Of a stretch of 64,000 bases of DNA, positions 1-9,504 are shown in pieces. Made by a program: the position numbers and the translations under genes. A model generated the notes under the pieces. It worked only from the letters and a program-made list of their open reading frames with translations. It was not told the origin of the DNA and did not search any database. The stretch comes from Pyropia haitanensis (Eukaryota; Rhodophyta; Bangiophyceae; Bangiales; Bangiaceae), in contig SDUX01000071.1 of assembly GCA_008729055.1 (NCBI GenBank), positions 1-64,000 on the forward strand, read 5' to 3'. The number at the start of each line of letters is the position of its first letter. Within the stretch, counting starts at the first letter, position 1.

Positions 1-3000
1 GGCAAAAGTGGGTGAGAGCGGCCGACACCGCCATGCACGACCGTGGGGTCGAACCTCGGACATCGAGCGGGCGGATCTATTGCTGGAATGAAGGATGCGC
101 GCCAATGGGCCGCCGGATCGTGTGCAGCATCGCTGTAGACGCAAAAGTGGGCAAAAGTGGGCAAAAGGGCAAAAGTGGGTAGGAAGTGGGTAAGAAGTGG
201 GCAAAAAGTGGGCAAAAAGGGGGCCAAATTTGGGACACAAATGGGCAATTGGGGGCAAGAACTTTCCATAACTGCAAAGAAAATTGAGACGAAAGTCGCC
301 AGAAAGTGGTCCAACAGTGGCCACAAAGTGCGCCCCGCACCCAAACTGTCCACTGCGCGTTCCGCCCGTCACACTGGCGTGGACGGTGTGAGGGCGGAAC
401 TTTTGTCGCCGACCGTCACACTGGCTGTCGGGACCCCCACGTGGCAAAAACCATTCCACAAAATTGACACGTGGAAACCGGCGCTCCACAAAACACTCGT
501 TGCATCCAACGGACGCGCCAACGAACGGGTCGGCCAACCACCCCATGCACGACGGTGCGGGTGGAACCTCGGACGTCGCGGGGGCGGATGTATGGCTGGA
601 ATAAAGGATGCGAGCGAATTCGGCCGCCGGAGCGCGTGCAGCATTGCTGTACACGCAAAAGTGGGCAAAAGTGGGCAACAGTGGCAAAAGCAAAAGTGGG
701 TGAGGCGGCCGACGACCGCATGCACGACCGTGGGGGTCGAACCTCGGACATCGAGCGGGCGGATCTATTGCTGGAATGAAGGATGCGCGCCAATTTGGCC
801 GCCGGATCGTGTGCAGCATCGCTGTAGACGCAAAAGTGGCAAAAAAAGTGGGCAAAAGTGGGCAAAAGTGGGCAAAAGTGGGTAGGAAGTGGGTAAGAAG
901 TGGGCAAAAAGTGGGCAAAAAGGGGGCCAAATTAGGACACAAATGGGCAATTGGGGCAAGAACTTTCCATAACTGCGAAGAAAATTGAGACGAAAGTCGC
1001 CAGAAAGTGGTCCAACAGTCGCCACAAAGTGCGCCCCGCCACCCAAACTGTCCACTGCGCGTTCCGCCCGTCACACTGGCGTGGACGGTGTGAGGGCGGA
1101 ACTTTTGTCGCCGACCGTCACAGCTGGCTGTCGGGACCCCCACGTGGCAAAAACCATTCCACAAAATTGACACGTGGAAACCGGCGCTCCACAAAACACT
1201 CGTTGCATCCAACGGACGCGCCAACGAACGGGTCGGCCAACCACCCCATGCACGACGGTGCGGGTGGAACCTCGGACGTCGAGCGGGCGGATGTATGGCT
1301 GGAATAAAGGATGCGAGCGAATTCGGCCGCCGGAGCCCGTGCTGCATTGCTGTACACGCAAAAGTGGGCAAAAGTGGGCAACAGTGGGCAAAAGTGGGTG
1401 AGAGGCGGCCGACGACCGCATGCACGACCGTGGGGGTCGAACCTCGGACATCGAGCGGGCGGATCTATTGCTGGAATGAAGGATGCGCGCCAATTTGGCC
1501 GCCGGATCGTGTGCAGCATCGCTGTAGACGCAAAAGTGGGCAAAAGTGGGCAAAAGTGGGCAAAAGTGGGTAGGAAGTGGGTAAGAAGTGGGCAAAAAGT
1601 GGGCAAAAAGGGGGCCAAATTAGGACACAAATGGCAATTGGGGGCAAGAAGTTTCCAAAACTGCAAAGAAAATTGAGGCGAAAGTCGCCAGAAAGTGGTC
1701 CAACAGTGCCACAAAGTGCGCCCCGCCACCCAAACTGTCCACTGCGCGTTCCGCCCGTCACACTGGCGTGGACGGTGTGAGGGCGGAACTTTTGTCGCCG
1801 ACCGTCACAGCTGGCTGTCGGGACCCCCACGTGGCAAAAACCATTCCACAAAATTGACACGTGGAAACCGGCGCTCCACAAAACACTCGTTGCATCCAAC
1901 GGACGCGCCAACGAACGGGTCGGCCAACCACCCCATGCACGACGGTGCGGGTGGAACCTCGGACGTCAAGCGGGCGGATGTATGGCTGGAATAAAGGATG
2001 CGAGCGAATTCGGCCGCCGGAGCGCGTGCAGCATTGCTGTACACGCAAAAGTGGGCAAAAGTGGGCAACAGTGGGCAAAAGTGGGTGAGGGCGGCCTACC
2101 ACCGCATGCACGACCGTGGGGGTGGAACCTCGGACATCGAGCGGGTGATCTATGCTGGAATGAAGGATGCGCGCCAATTTGGCCGCCGGATCGTGTGCAG
2201 CATCGCTGTAGACGCAAAAGTGGGCAAAAGTGGGCAAAAGTGGGCAAAAGTGGGTAGGAAGTGGGTAAGAAGTGGGCAAAAAGTGGGCAAAAAGGGGGCC
2301 AAATTAGGACACAAATGGGCAATTGGGGGCAAGAACTTTCCATAACTGCAAAGAAAATTGAGACGAAAGTCGCCAGAAAGTGGTCCAACAGTCGCCACAA
2401 AGTGCGCCCCGCCACCCAAACTGTCCACTGCGCGTTCCGCCCGTCACACTGGCGTGGACGGTGTGAGGGCGGAACTTTTGTCGCCGACCGTCACAGCTGG
2501 CTGTCGGGACCCCCACGTGGCAAAAACCATTCCACAAAATTGACACGTGGAAACCGGCGCTCCACAAAACACTCGTTGCATCCAACGGACGCGCCAACGA
2601 ACGGGTCGGCCAACCACCCCATGCACGACGGTGCGGGTGGAACCTCGGACGTCAAGCGGGCGGATGTATGGCTGGAATAAAGGATGCGAGCGAATTCGGC
2701 CGCCGGAGCGCGTGCAGCATTGCTGTACACGCAAAAGTGGGCAAAAGTGGGCAACAGTGGGCAAAAGTGGGTGAGAGGCGGCCGACGACCGCATGCACGA
2801 CCGTGGGGGTCGAACCTCGGACATCGAGCGGGCGGATCTATTGCTGGAATGAAGGATGCGCGCCAATTTGGCCGCCGGATCGTGTGCAGCATCGCTGTAG
2901 ACGCAAAAGTGGGCAAAAGTGGGCAAAAGTGGGCAAAAGTGGGCAAAAGTGGGTAGGAAGTGGGTAAGAAGTGGGCAAAAAGTGGGCAAAAAGGGGGCCA

Positions 3001-4347
3001 AATTAGGACACAAATGGGCAATTGGGGGCAAGAACTTTCCATAACTGCAAAGAAAATTGAGGCGAAAGTCGCCAGAAAGTGGTCCAACAGTCGCCACAAA
3101 GTGCGCCCCGCCACCCAAACTGTCCACTGCGCGTTCCGCCCGTCACACTGGCGTGGACGGTGTGAGGGCGGAACTTTTGTCGCCGACCGTCACAGCTGGC
3201 TGTCGGGACCCCCACGTGGCAAAAACCATTCCACAAAATTGACACGTGGAAACCGGCGCTCCACAAAACACTCGTTGCATCCAACGGACGCGCCAACGAA
3301 CGGGTCGGCCAACCACCCCATGCACGACGGTGCGGGTGGAACCTCGGACGTCGAGCGGGCGGATGTATGGCTGGAATAAAGGATGCGAGCGAATTCGGCC
3401 GCCGGAGCGCGTGCAGCATTGCTGTACACGCAAAAGTGGGCAAAAGTGGGCAACAGTGGGCAAAAGTGGGTGAGAGGCGGCCGACGACCGCATGCACGAC
3501 CGTGGGGGTCGAACCTCGGACATCGAGCGGGCGGATCTATTGCTGGAATGAAGGATGCGCGCCAATTTGGCCGCCGGATCGTGTGCAGCATCGCTGTAGA
3601 CGCAAAAGTGGGCAAAAGTGGGCAAAAGTGGGCAAAAGTGGGCAAAAGTAGGAAGTGGGTAAGAAGTGGGCAAAAAGTGGGCAAAAAGGGGGCCAAATTA
3701 GGACACAAATGGGCAATTGGGGGCAAGAACTTTCCATAACTGCAAGAAAATTGAGACGAAAGTCGCCAGAAAGTGGTCCAACAACAAAGTGCGCCCCGCC
3801 ACCCAAACTGTCCACTGCGCGTTCCGCCCGTCACACTGGCGTGGACGGTGTGAGGGCGGAACTTTTGTCGCCGACCGTCACAGCTGGCTGTCGGGACCCC
3901 CACGTGGCAAAAACCATTCCACAAAATTGACACGTGGAAACCGGCGCTCCACAAAACACTCGTTGCATCCAACGGACGCGCCAACGAACGGGTCGGCCAA
4001 CCACCCCATGCACGACGGTGCGGGTGGAACCTCGGACGTCGAGCGGGCGGATGTATGGCTGGAATAAAGGATGCGAGCGAATTCGGCCGCCGGAGCGCGT
4101 GCAGCATTGCTGTACACGCAAAAGTGGGCAAAAGTGGGCAACAGTGGGCAAAAGTGGGTGAGAGGCGGCCGACGACGCATGCACGACCGTGGGGGTCGAA
4201 CCTCGGACATCGAGCGGGCGGATCTATTGCTGGAATGAAGGATGCGCGCCAATTTGGCCGCCGGATCGTGTGCAGCATCGCTGTAGACGCAAAAGTGGGC
4301 AAAAGTGGGCAAAAGTGGGCAAAAGTGGGCAAAAGTGGGCAAAAGTG
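1..4347 (+). repeat. Satellite array segment 1: about six variable 689-bp-family monomers
   Basis: Head-to-tail copies of the satellite monomer. The landmark word gtggaaacc, which I use as monomer start, falls at 471, 1174, 1861, 2547, 3246 and 3934, giving lengths of 703, 687, 686, 699 and 688. The window opens inside a beta-block tail. Copies differ at the diagnostic sites: gacgtcgag versus gacgtcaag in beta, ggagcccgtgctg versus ggagcgcgtgcag, and ttgaggcg versus ttgagacg. The alpha 10-mer run also varies from four to six units. One-base losses (for example near 170, 580 and 840) make this stretch less uniform than 8662-19713. The open reading frames here are frames of the repeat and recur in every copy, so I do not call genes. 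Confidence 0.97.
2085..2162 (+). repeat. Alpha block with an intermediate, beta-leaning variant
   Basis: The linker reads gcggcctaccaccgc instead of gcggccgacgaccgc, and the block then reads gggggtggaacctcgg, with the beta-type G where alpha normally has C. It also has gagcgggtgatctatgctgg. It is a partial form of the fuller beta-leaning alpha variant seen near 39335 and 54999. A closely similar intermediate lies at about 35220-35297. Confidence 0.8.
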
Positions 4348-4350
4348 GGT
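4290..4350 (+). repeat. Six-unit 10-mer tract at the edge of the degenerate island
   Basis: Six consecutive aaaagtgggc/t units close the alpha block of the 3934 monomer, against four in the standard monomer. Immediately after it the sequence leaves the canonical monomer (ggaagttgggtgcctcgc). The change from canonical to diverged sequence therefore lies at this slippage-prone tract, a plausible recombination point. Confidence 0.85.
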
Positions 4351-5045
4351 GGAAGTTGGGTGCCTCGCAAAAGTGGGTCACAAAGTGTTCACACAATTAC
4401 CGGACACGAACGGGTCGGGGACAACGAACTGGGCACGACGGTGCGGGTGGAACCTCGACGTCGAGCGGGCGGATGTATGGCTGGAATAAAGGATGCGAGC
4501 GAATTCGGCCGCCGGAGCGAATGGGTGCCAAAAAGTGGTCATGGGCAACAGTCACAATTTGGCCGGCCGACGTGAGCATCGCTGTCGACGGCGTGGAAAA
4601 GTCTCACAACAGTGGCGACAAAACCGGCGCGTTGCATCTGGGCAACTGTGGAAGTGCGGCGTGCCGCCCAAACTGGCGTGGACGGGGCAAAAAGTTGCTG
4701 TCGCACCAATTAAAAAAGTGGGCAACAGTGGGCAAAAGTGGGCCCCACGTGGGTGCAAGTTCCACCAACAGTGGTTGACACACTGTGGAATTAGGACACA
4801 AATGGTTGAAACGGATTTGCAACCACAACTGCGAGCCGTGCTGCAACACGCACGTGAGACGGCAAAACGTGGGGTCGAACCAGAATCCTGGCCGCCAAAA
4901 GCGGTAGCGCAAAAGTGGGCAAAAGTGGGCAAAAGTGGGCCAAAAAGTGGGCAAAAAGGGGGCCACACCAATCAAGGTCCACTGGCTGGAACAAAAACAC
5001 AAGCGGTGGCACAAAACCATTCGTGTGCGCACGTTCCGATAACAC

Positions 5046-5250
5046 TGGGCAAAAGTGGGCAACAGTGGGCAAAAGTGGGTGAGAGGCGGCCGACGACCGC
5101 ATGCACGACCGTGGGGTCGAACCTCGGACATCGAGCGGGCGGATCTATTGCTGGAATGAAGGATGCGCGCCAATTTGGCCGCCGGATCGTGTGCAGCATC
5201 GCTGTAGACGCAAAAGTGGGCAAAAGTGGGCAAAAGTGGGCAAAAGTGGG
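5046..5250 (+). repeat. Canonical beta-tract plus alpha patch inside the island
   Basis: This stretch carries the beta tract with its characteristic gcaacagtgg unit, the linker and the complete alpha block with its 10-mer run. It is nearly identical to the standard monomer apart from one missing G (gtggggtcg instead of gtgggggtcg). Both flanks are highly diverged. The contrast fits local conversion by the surrounding array, or partial sequence correction. Confidence 0.85.
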
Positions 5251-6059
5251 CCGGGCAAAATGACCACTGGGCGTAACAAAGTGGGACACAAAAGTGGCAA
5301 AAAGATTTTCCACGTGGACCCGGAAAACTTTCCATGGACCAAGGAAAGCGATCGCTCGAAATCGTGTGCGCAAGACGCAAGTGCCCCATGCCACACCAAA
5401 AGTGGGCGGGTGCCCTCGCCCGTCACTGCGACACTGGCGTGTGAGGGCGGAACTTTTGTCGCCGACCGTCACAGCTGGCTGTCGGGACCCCCAAGTGGAT
5501 CGATTCGTCGACGCGGGCGGACGTCTCCCGGGCTGCATTGCTGTACACGCAAAAGTGGGCAAAAGTGGGCAACAGTGGGCAAAAGTGGGTGAGAGGCGGC
5601 CGATTTCGGGACATCGCCGGATCCGCGCCAACATCGCAGCAAGACGCAAAAGTGGGCAAAAGTGGGCAAAAGTGGGCAAAAGTGGGCCCCACGCACAAAT
5701 GGCAAAATTGCCGCAGCGTTGCGTGGAACTGGCAAAGTCTCACAGCATTGACACGTTCGTTGCGGACGCGGAAAGCACGACGGTGCTGGAACCTCGGTTG
5801 CCACGAAAAACTGGGCAAAAGTGGGCAACAGTGGGCAAAAGTGGGTGAGAGGCGGCCGACGACCGCATGCACGACCGTGGGGTCGAACCTCGGACATCGA
5901 GCGGGCGGAGCCGCGCCAATTTGTCGCATCGCTGCGCAAAAGTGTGGGCACACGTGGGTTTGGGCAAGTGCCAAAAGTGGGCTGGCTGTCGAGGCCCGGA
6001 CACCGTCACAACGTGGCACCATTCCACAAAATTGACACGTGGAAACCGGCGCTCCACAA

Positions 6060-6638
6060 GTTGCGGACGCGCCAACGAACTTTGCCATCTGCCGCCGAAA
6101 ATTGCGCGCCAATTTGGTCGCCGGTGCACAGCAGCAAAAGTGGGTGTGGGCCACCCCACAAACAATTGCCCACAACTTTGAACGCGAAAAAATTGACAAC
6201 GTTGATTCCGCACGAAACACGTCGACCGCCGTATGGCTGTCTGTGCGATTCCGCCGTCAACAAAACAAGTGTACCCAAAAGTGCAAAAAGTGGGCAACGT
6301 GGGCAAAAGGGGTTCGGGACGCGCCATGAAAGTGGTTACAAGGACATCGTTGCGCGCGCCAACGCGGGTTCTGCCCACGGTGCCGTGCTCAACTCAAGTT
6401 GGCGGTGATTTTGTGCACGACGAAAATTCGGACGCCGGGCCCCACGTTGCTGCTCCACAAAAATTTGAGAAAAAGCAAAGAGGTTGTGGGATGCACGAAC
6501 GTGTCGTGCCACCCCAGGACGATGCGATGGAACTGGGAAAAAAGCGCGACCGTCACAGCTGCTGGGCAATTGGGGTGCCCGGGTCAGGCCGCCGGAAGTC
6601 GCGTGCAGACACGTGGAAAAAAAACAAATTAGGTTGGG
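6060..6638 (+). repeat. Most diverged part of the island
   Basis: About 580 bp with no long canonical patch. Monomer order can still be traced: gcgcgccaatttggtcgccgg (near 6105, split here as an alpha-like core), then a beta-like core starting tatggctg near 6233 and running into gtgggcaacgtgggcaaaagg near 6292, then gggccccacgttgctgctcc near 6438, which resembles the CACGTG region. A plus-strand frame stays open from 6233 to 6808, but it runs into canonical satellite at its end, contains no recognisable domain and has the same Lys/Gly/Arg-rich look as the repeat's other frames. I regard it as non-coding decayed satellite. Confidence 0.7.
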
Positions 6639-6887
6639 GACGCGCCAACGAACGGGTCGGCCAACCACCCCATGCACGACGGTGCGGGTGGAAGAACTGC
6701 CATAATGGCTTGAAAGACGAAAGTCGCCAGAAGCCCAACAGTCATTGCTGCACACCCGCCACCCAAAAGTGTCCACTGCGACGACCCACACTGGCGTGGA
6801 CGGTGTGAGGGCGGAACTTTTGTCGCCGACCGTCACAGCTGGCTGTCGGGACCCCACGTGGCAAAAACCATTCCACAAAATTGACAC

Positions 6888-7396
6888 GTGGAAACCGGCG
6901 CTCCACAAAACACTCGTTGCATCCAACGCGCGGCGGATGCTATTCGCTGGAATGAAGGAATGCGCGCCAATTTGGGCCGGCCGGATGCGTGTGCAGAGCG
7001 GGCGGATCTATTGCTGGAATGAAGGATGCGCGCCAATTTGGCCGCCGGATCGTGTGCAGCATCGCTGTAGACGCAAAAGTGGGCAAAAGTGGGCAAAAGT
7101 GGGTAGGAAGTGGGTAAGAAGTGGGCAAAAAGTGGGCAAAAAGGGGGCCAAATTAGGACACAAATGGGCAATTGGGGGCAAGAACTTTCCATAACTGCAA
7201 AAGAAAATTGAGACGAAAGTCGCCAGAAAGTGGTCCAACAGTCGCCACAAAGTGCGCCCCGCCACCCAAACTGTCCACTGCGCGTTCCGCCCGTCACACT
7301 GGCGTGGACGGTGTGAGGGCGGAACTTTTGTCGCCGACCGTCACAGCTGGCTGTCGGGACCCCCACGTGGCAAAAACCATTCCACAAAATTGACAC
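6888..7396 (+). repeat. Truncated 509-bp monomer with tandemly duplicated alpha core
   Basis: From the leader (catccaacg, near 6929) the sequence jumps straight into an alpha core, so beta, linker and alpha head are missing. The alpha core word gctggaatgaagg then occurs twice, at 6946 and 7013, a 67-bp tandem duplication whose first copy carries several one-base insertions. The following 10-mer run has only three units. The net loss is 180 bp, close to the 172-bp alpha/beta offset. Confidence 0.85.
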
Positions 7397-7680
7397 GTGG
7401 AAACCGGCGCTCCACAAAACACTCGTTGCATCCAACGGACGCGCCAACGAACGGGTCGGCCAACCACCCCATGCACGACGGTGCGGGTGGAACCTCGGAG
7501 CGGGGGCGGATGTATGGCTGGAATAAAGGATGCGAGCGAATTCGGCCGCCGGAGCCCGTGCTGCATTGCTGTACACGCAAAAGTGGGCAAAAGTGGGCAA
7601 CAGTGGGTGGTGAGGCGGCCGACGACCGCATGCACGACCGTGGGGGTCGAACCTCGGACATCGAGCGGGCGGATCTATTG

Positions 7681-8031
7681 CTGGAATGAAGGATGCGCGC
7701 CAATTTGGCCGCCGGATCGTGTGCAGCATCGCTGTAGACGCAAAAGTGGGCAAAAGTGGGCAAAAGTGGGCAAAAGTGGGTAGGAAGTGGGTAAGAAGTG
7801 GGCAAAAAGTGGGCAAAAAGGGGCCAAATTAGGACACAAATGGGCAATTGGGGGCAAGCTGGAATGAAGGATGCGCGCCAATTTGGCCGCCGGATCGTGT
7901 GCAGCATTTAGACGCCAAAAAAGTGGGCAAAAGTGGGCAAAAGTGGGCATGGGTAGGAAGTGGGTAAGAAGTGGGCAAAAGTGGGCAAAAAGGGGGCCAA
8001 ATTAGGACACAAATGGGCAATTGGGGGCAAG
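7681..8031 (+). repeat. Direct tandem duplication of a quarter-unit (178 + 173 bp)
   Basis: Copy 1 (7681-7858) runs from ctggaatgaagg in alpha through the 10/11-mer tract to gggggcaag. The sequence then returns to ctggaatgaagg at 7859, and copy 2 ends at gggggcaag (8031). Copy 2 carries small indels (cagcatttagacgcc, cagcatcgctgtagacgc in the norm). The duplicated length again approximates a quarter monomer. Confidence 0.9.
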
Positions 8032-8960
8032 AACTGCAAGAAAATTGAGACGAAAGTCGCCAAAAGTGGTCCAACAGTCGCCAAAAGTGCGCCCGCCACC
8101 CAAACTGTGCGCGTTCCGCCCGTCACACTGGCGTGGACGGTGTGAGGGCGGAACTTTTGTCGCCGACCGTCACAGCTGGCTGTCGGACCCCCACGTGGCA
8201 AAAAACCATTCCACAAAATTGACACGTGGAAACCGGCGCTCCAAGTTGCATCCAACGGACGCGCCAAACGAACGGGTCGGCCAACCACCCCATGCACGAC
8301 GGTGCGGGTGGAACCTCGGACGTCAAGCGGGCGGATGTATGGCTGGAATAAAGGATGCGAGCGAATTCGGCCGCCGGAGCCGTGCAGCATTGCTGTACAC
8401 GCAAAAGTGGCAAAGTGGCAACAGTGGCAAAAGTGGGTGAGATGCCGCACGCACGACCGTGGGGGTCGAACCTCGGACATCGAGCGGGCGGATCTATTGG
8501 GAATGAAGATGCGCGCCAATTTGGCCGCCGGATCGTGTGCAGCATCGCTGTAGACCAAAAGTGGGCAAAAGTGGGCAAAAGTGGGCAAAAGTGGGCAAAA
8601 GTGGGTAAAAGAAGTGGGCAAAAAGTGGCAAAAAGGGGGCCAAATTAGGACACAATGGCCAATTGGGGGCAAGAACTTTCCATAACTGCAAAGAAAATTG
8701 AGGCGAAAGTCGCCAGAAAGTGGTCCAACAGTCGCCACAAAGTGCGCCCCGCCACCCAAACTGTCCACTGCGCGTTCCGCCCGTCACACTGGCGTGGACG
8801 GTGTGAGGGCGGAACTTTTGTCGCCGACCGTCACAGCTGGCTGTCGGGACCCCCACGTGGCAAAAACCATTCCACAAAATTGACACGTGGAAACCGGCGC
8901 TCCACAAAACACTCGTTGCATCCAACGGACGCGCCAACGAACGGGTCGGCCAACCACCCC

Positions 8961-9112
8961 ATGCACGACGGTGCGGGTGGAACCTCGGACGTCGAGCGGG
9001 CGGATGTATGGCTGGAATAAAGGATGCGAGCGAATTCGGCCGCCGGAGCCCGTGCTGCATTGCTGTACACGCAAAAGTGGGCAAAAGTGGGCAACAGTGG
9101 GCAAAAGTGGGT
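8961..9112 (+). repeat. Beta block of the reference monomer
   Basis: It begins atgcacgacggtgcgggtgg, continues through ggatgtatggctggaataaa and the EcoRI-type site, and ends in the beta 10-mer tract. It aligns without gaps to alpha (9133-9284) with 17 differences in 152 positions, so the two are an old internal duplication at 172-bp offset. Across the window beta exists in two main forms: cgtcgag with cccgtgctg, and cgtcaag with gcgcgtgcag. Recombinants such as gcgcgtgctg (33778, 41337) and cccgtgcag (30335) also occur. Confidence 0.92.
9071..9112 (+). repeat. Beta 10-mer tract (four units, third marked by C)
   Basis: Four gcaaaagtgg-type units, the third being gcaacagtgg, followed by gtgag. 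The marked third unit and the count of four recur in nearly every monomer, unlike the variable alpha tract. GGG runs at 9079, 9089, 9099 and 9109 with 7-nt loops meet the standard G3N1-7 quadruplex pattern. Confidence 0.9.
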
Positions 9113-9132
9113 GAGAGGCGGCCGACGACCGC

Positions 9133-9284
9133 ATGCACGACCGTGGGGGTCGAACCTCGGACATCGAGCGGGCGGATCTATTGCTGGAATGAAGGATGCG
9201 CGCCAATTTGGCCGCCGGATCGTGTGCAGCATCGCTGTAGACGCAAAAGTGGGCAAAAGTGGGCAAAAGTGGGCAAAAGTGGGT
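9133..9284 (+). repeat. Alpha block of the reference monomer
   Basis: It begins atgcacgaccgtgggggtcg, continues with ggatctattgctggaatgaa and ccaatttggccgccggatcg, and ends in the alpha 10-mer tract. It pairs with beta as an internal duplicate. Its word ggtcgaacc (9148-9156) resembles a tRNA T-arm or Pol III B box, but there is no acceptor, D or anticodon arm. Variants: gaagtatgcg for gaaggatgcg in five copies, and a beta-leaning form in four copies. Confidence 0.92.
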
Positions 9285-9321
9285 AGGAAGTGGGTAAGAA
9301 GTGGGCAAAAAGTGGGCAAAA
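9243..9321 (+). repeat. Alpha 10-mer tract passing into 11-mer tract; phased A-tracts
   Basis: Four 10-bp gcaaaagtgg units (9243-9282) are followed by four 11-bp units (agtgggtagga, agtgggtaaga, agtgggcaaaa twice; 9278-9321). A-tracts recur every 10 and then 11 bp, averaging close to the DNA helical repeat, the arrangement known to bend DNA. GGG runs at 9251, 9261, 9271 and 9281 with 7-nt loops form a standard quadruplex motif. Loops in the 11-mer part are 8 nt and fall just outside it. Tract length varies among copies: three units near 7079, five near 25691, six near 21520 and 23607. Confidence 0.92.
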
Positions 9322-9401
9322 AGGGGGCCAAATTAGGACACAAATGGGCAATTGGGGGCAAGAACTTTCCATAACTGCAAAGAAAATTGAGGCGAAAGTC
9401 G

Positions 9402-9440
9402 CCAGAAAGTGGTCCAACAGTCGCCACAAAGTGCGCCCCG
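9402..9440 (+). repeat. Degenerate third copy of the 10-mer tract
   Basis: The sequence cagaaagtggtccaacag, then tcgccacaaagtgcgcc, can be aligned to the beta tract (caaaagtgggcaacag, then tgggcaaaagtgggtg) with a few small insertions, including the marked aacag. It lies about 323 bp after the beta tract, roughly two quarter-units. This supports an older origin of the monomer from repeated sub-units; the match is by eye only. Confidence 0.55.
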
Positions 9441-9462
9441 CCACCCAAACTGTCCACTGCGC

Positions 9463-9504
9463 GTTCCGCCCGTCACACTGGCGTGGACGGTGTGAGGGCG
9501 GAAC
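9463..9504 (+). repeat. Conserved hairpin: 15-bp stem, one bulged G, 11-nt loop
   Basis: The left arm gttccgcccgtcacac (9463-9478) pairs with the right arm gtgtgagggcggaac (9490-9504). All 15 right-arm bases are matched, with a single bulged G in the left arm (9472). The loop is tggcgtggacg. TTTT follows at once (9505-9508). The structure appears unchanged in almost every monomer, but its left arm is disrupted in the degenerate island near 5415-5450. Such a stem could form as a cruciform or in RNA. I have no evidence that it is transcribed. Confidence 0.85.

Larger units (their letters stand above)
4348..6787 (+). repeat. Degenerate satellite island (mosaic of decayed and canonical patches)
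   Basis: Here the satellite is strongly diverged, but monomer landmarks recur in recognisable form. Near-perfect canonical patches (4433-4519, 5046-5250, 5435-5493, 5530-5602, 5813-5910, 6018-6059, 6639-6692) alternate with stretches that only loosely match the monomer. Examples of decayed homology: 4560-4590 resembles the end of alpha, 4745-4790 resembles the CACGTG pair region, 4789-4805 keeps aattaggacacaaatgg, and 6228-6310 resembles beta including its 10-mer tract. From monomer start 3934 to 6888 is 2,954 bp, not a whole number of monomers, so deletions have occurred. I find no target-site duplication, terminal repeats or coherent coding frame that would make this an inserted element. 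Confidence 0.85.
6788..8661 (+). repeat. Array segment 2: rearranged monomers between island and homogeneous block
   Basis: Monomer starts lie at 6888, 7397, 8226 and 8887, giving lengths of 509, 829 and 661 instead of 689. The first is truncated, the second carries an extra quarter-unit, and the third has many one-base deletions (for example around 8050-8110 and 8400-8560). Canonical sequence resumes fully at about 8662. Confidence 0.93.

Noticed and set aside
4348..6787. Transposon insertion explaining the island
   Set aside because: No terminal repeats, target-site duplication or transposase-like frame. Monomer landmarks in order run through it, so decay of satellite explains it better.
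6233..6808. 191-codon plus-strand frame in the degenerate island
   Set aside because: No recognisable domain, its end lies in canonical satellite, and its composition resembles the non-coding frames of the repeat.
9146..9160. tRNA T-arm-like word gggtcgaacc
   Set aside because: No acceptor, D or anticodon arms can be folded around it. Kept only as a speculative B-box in the findings.
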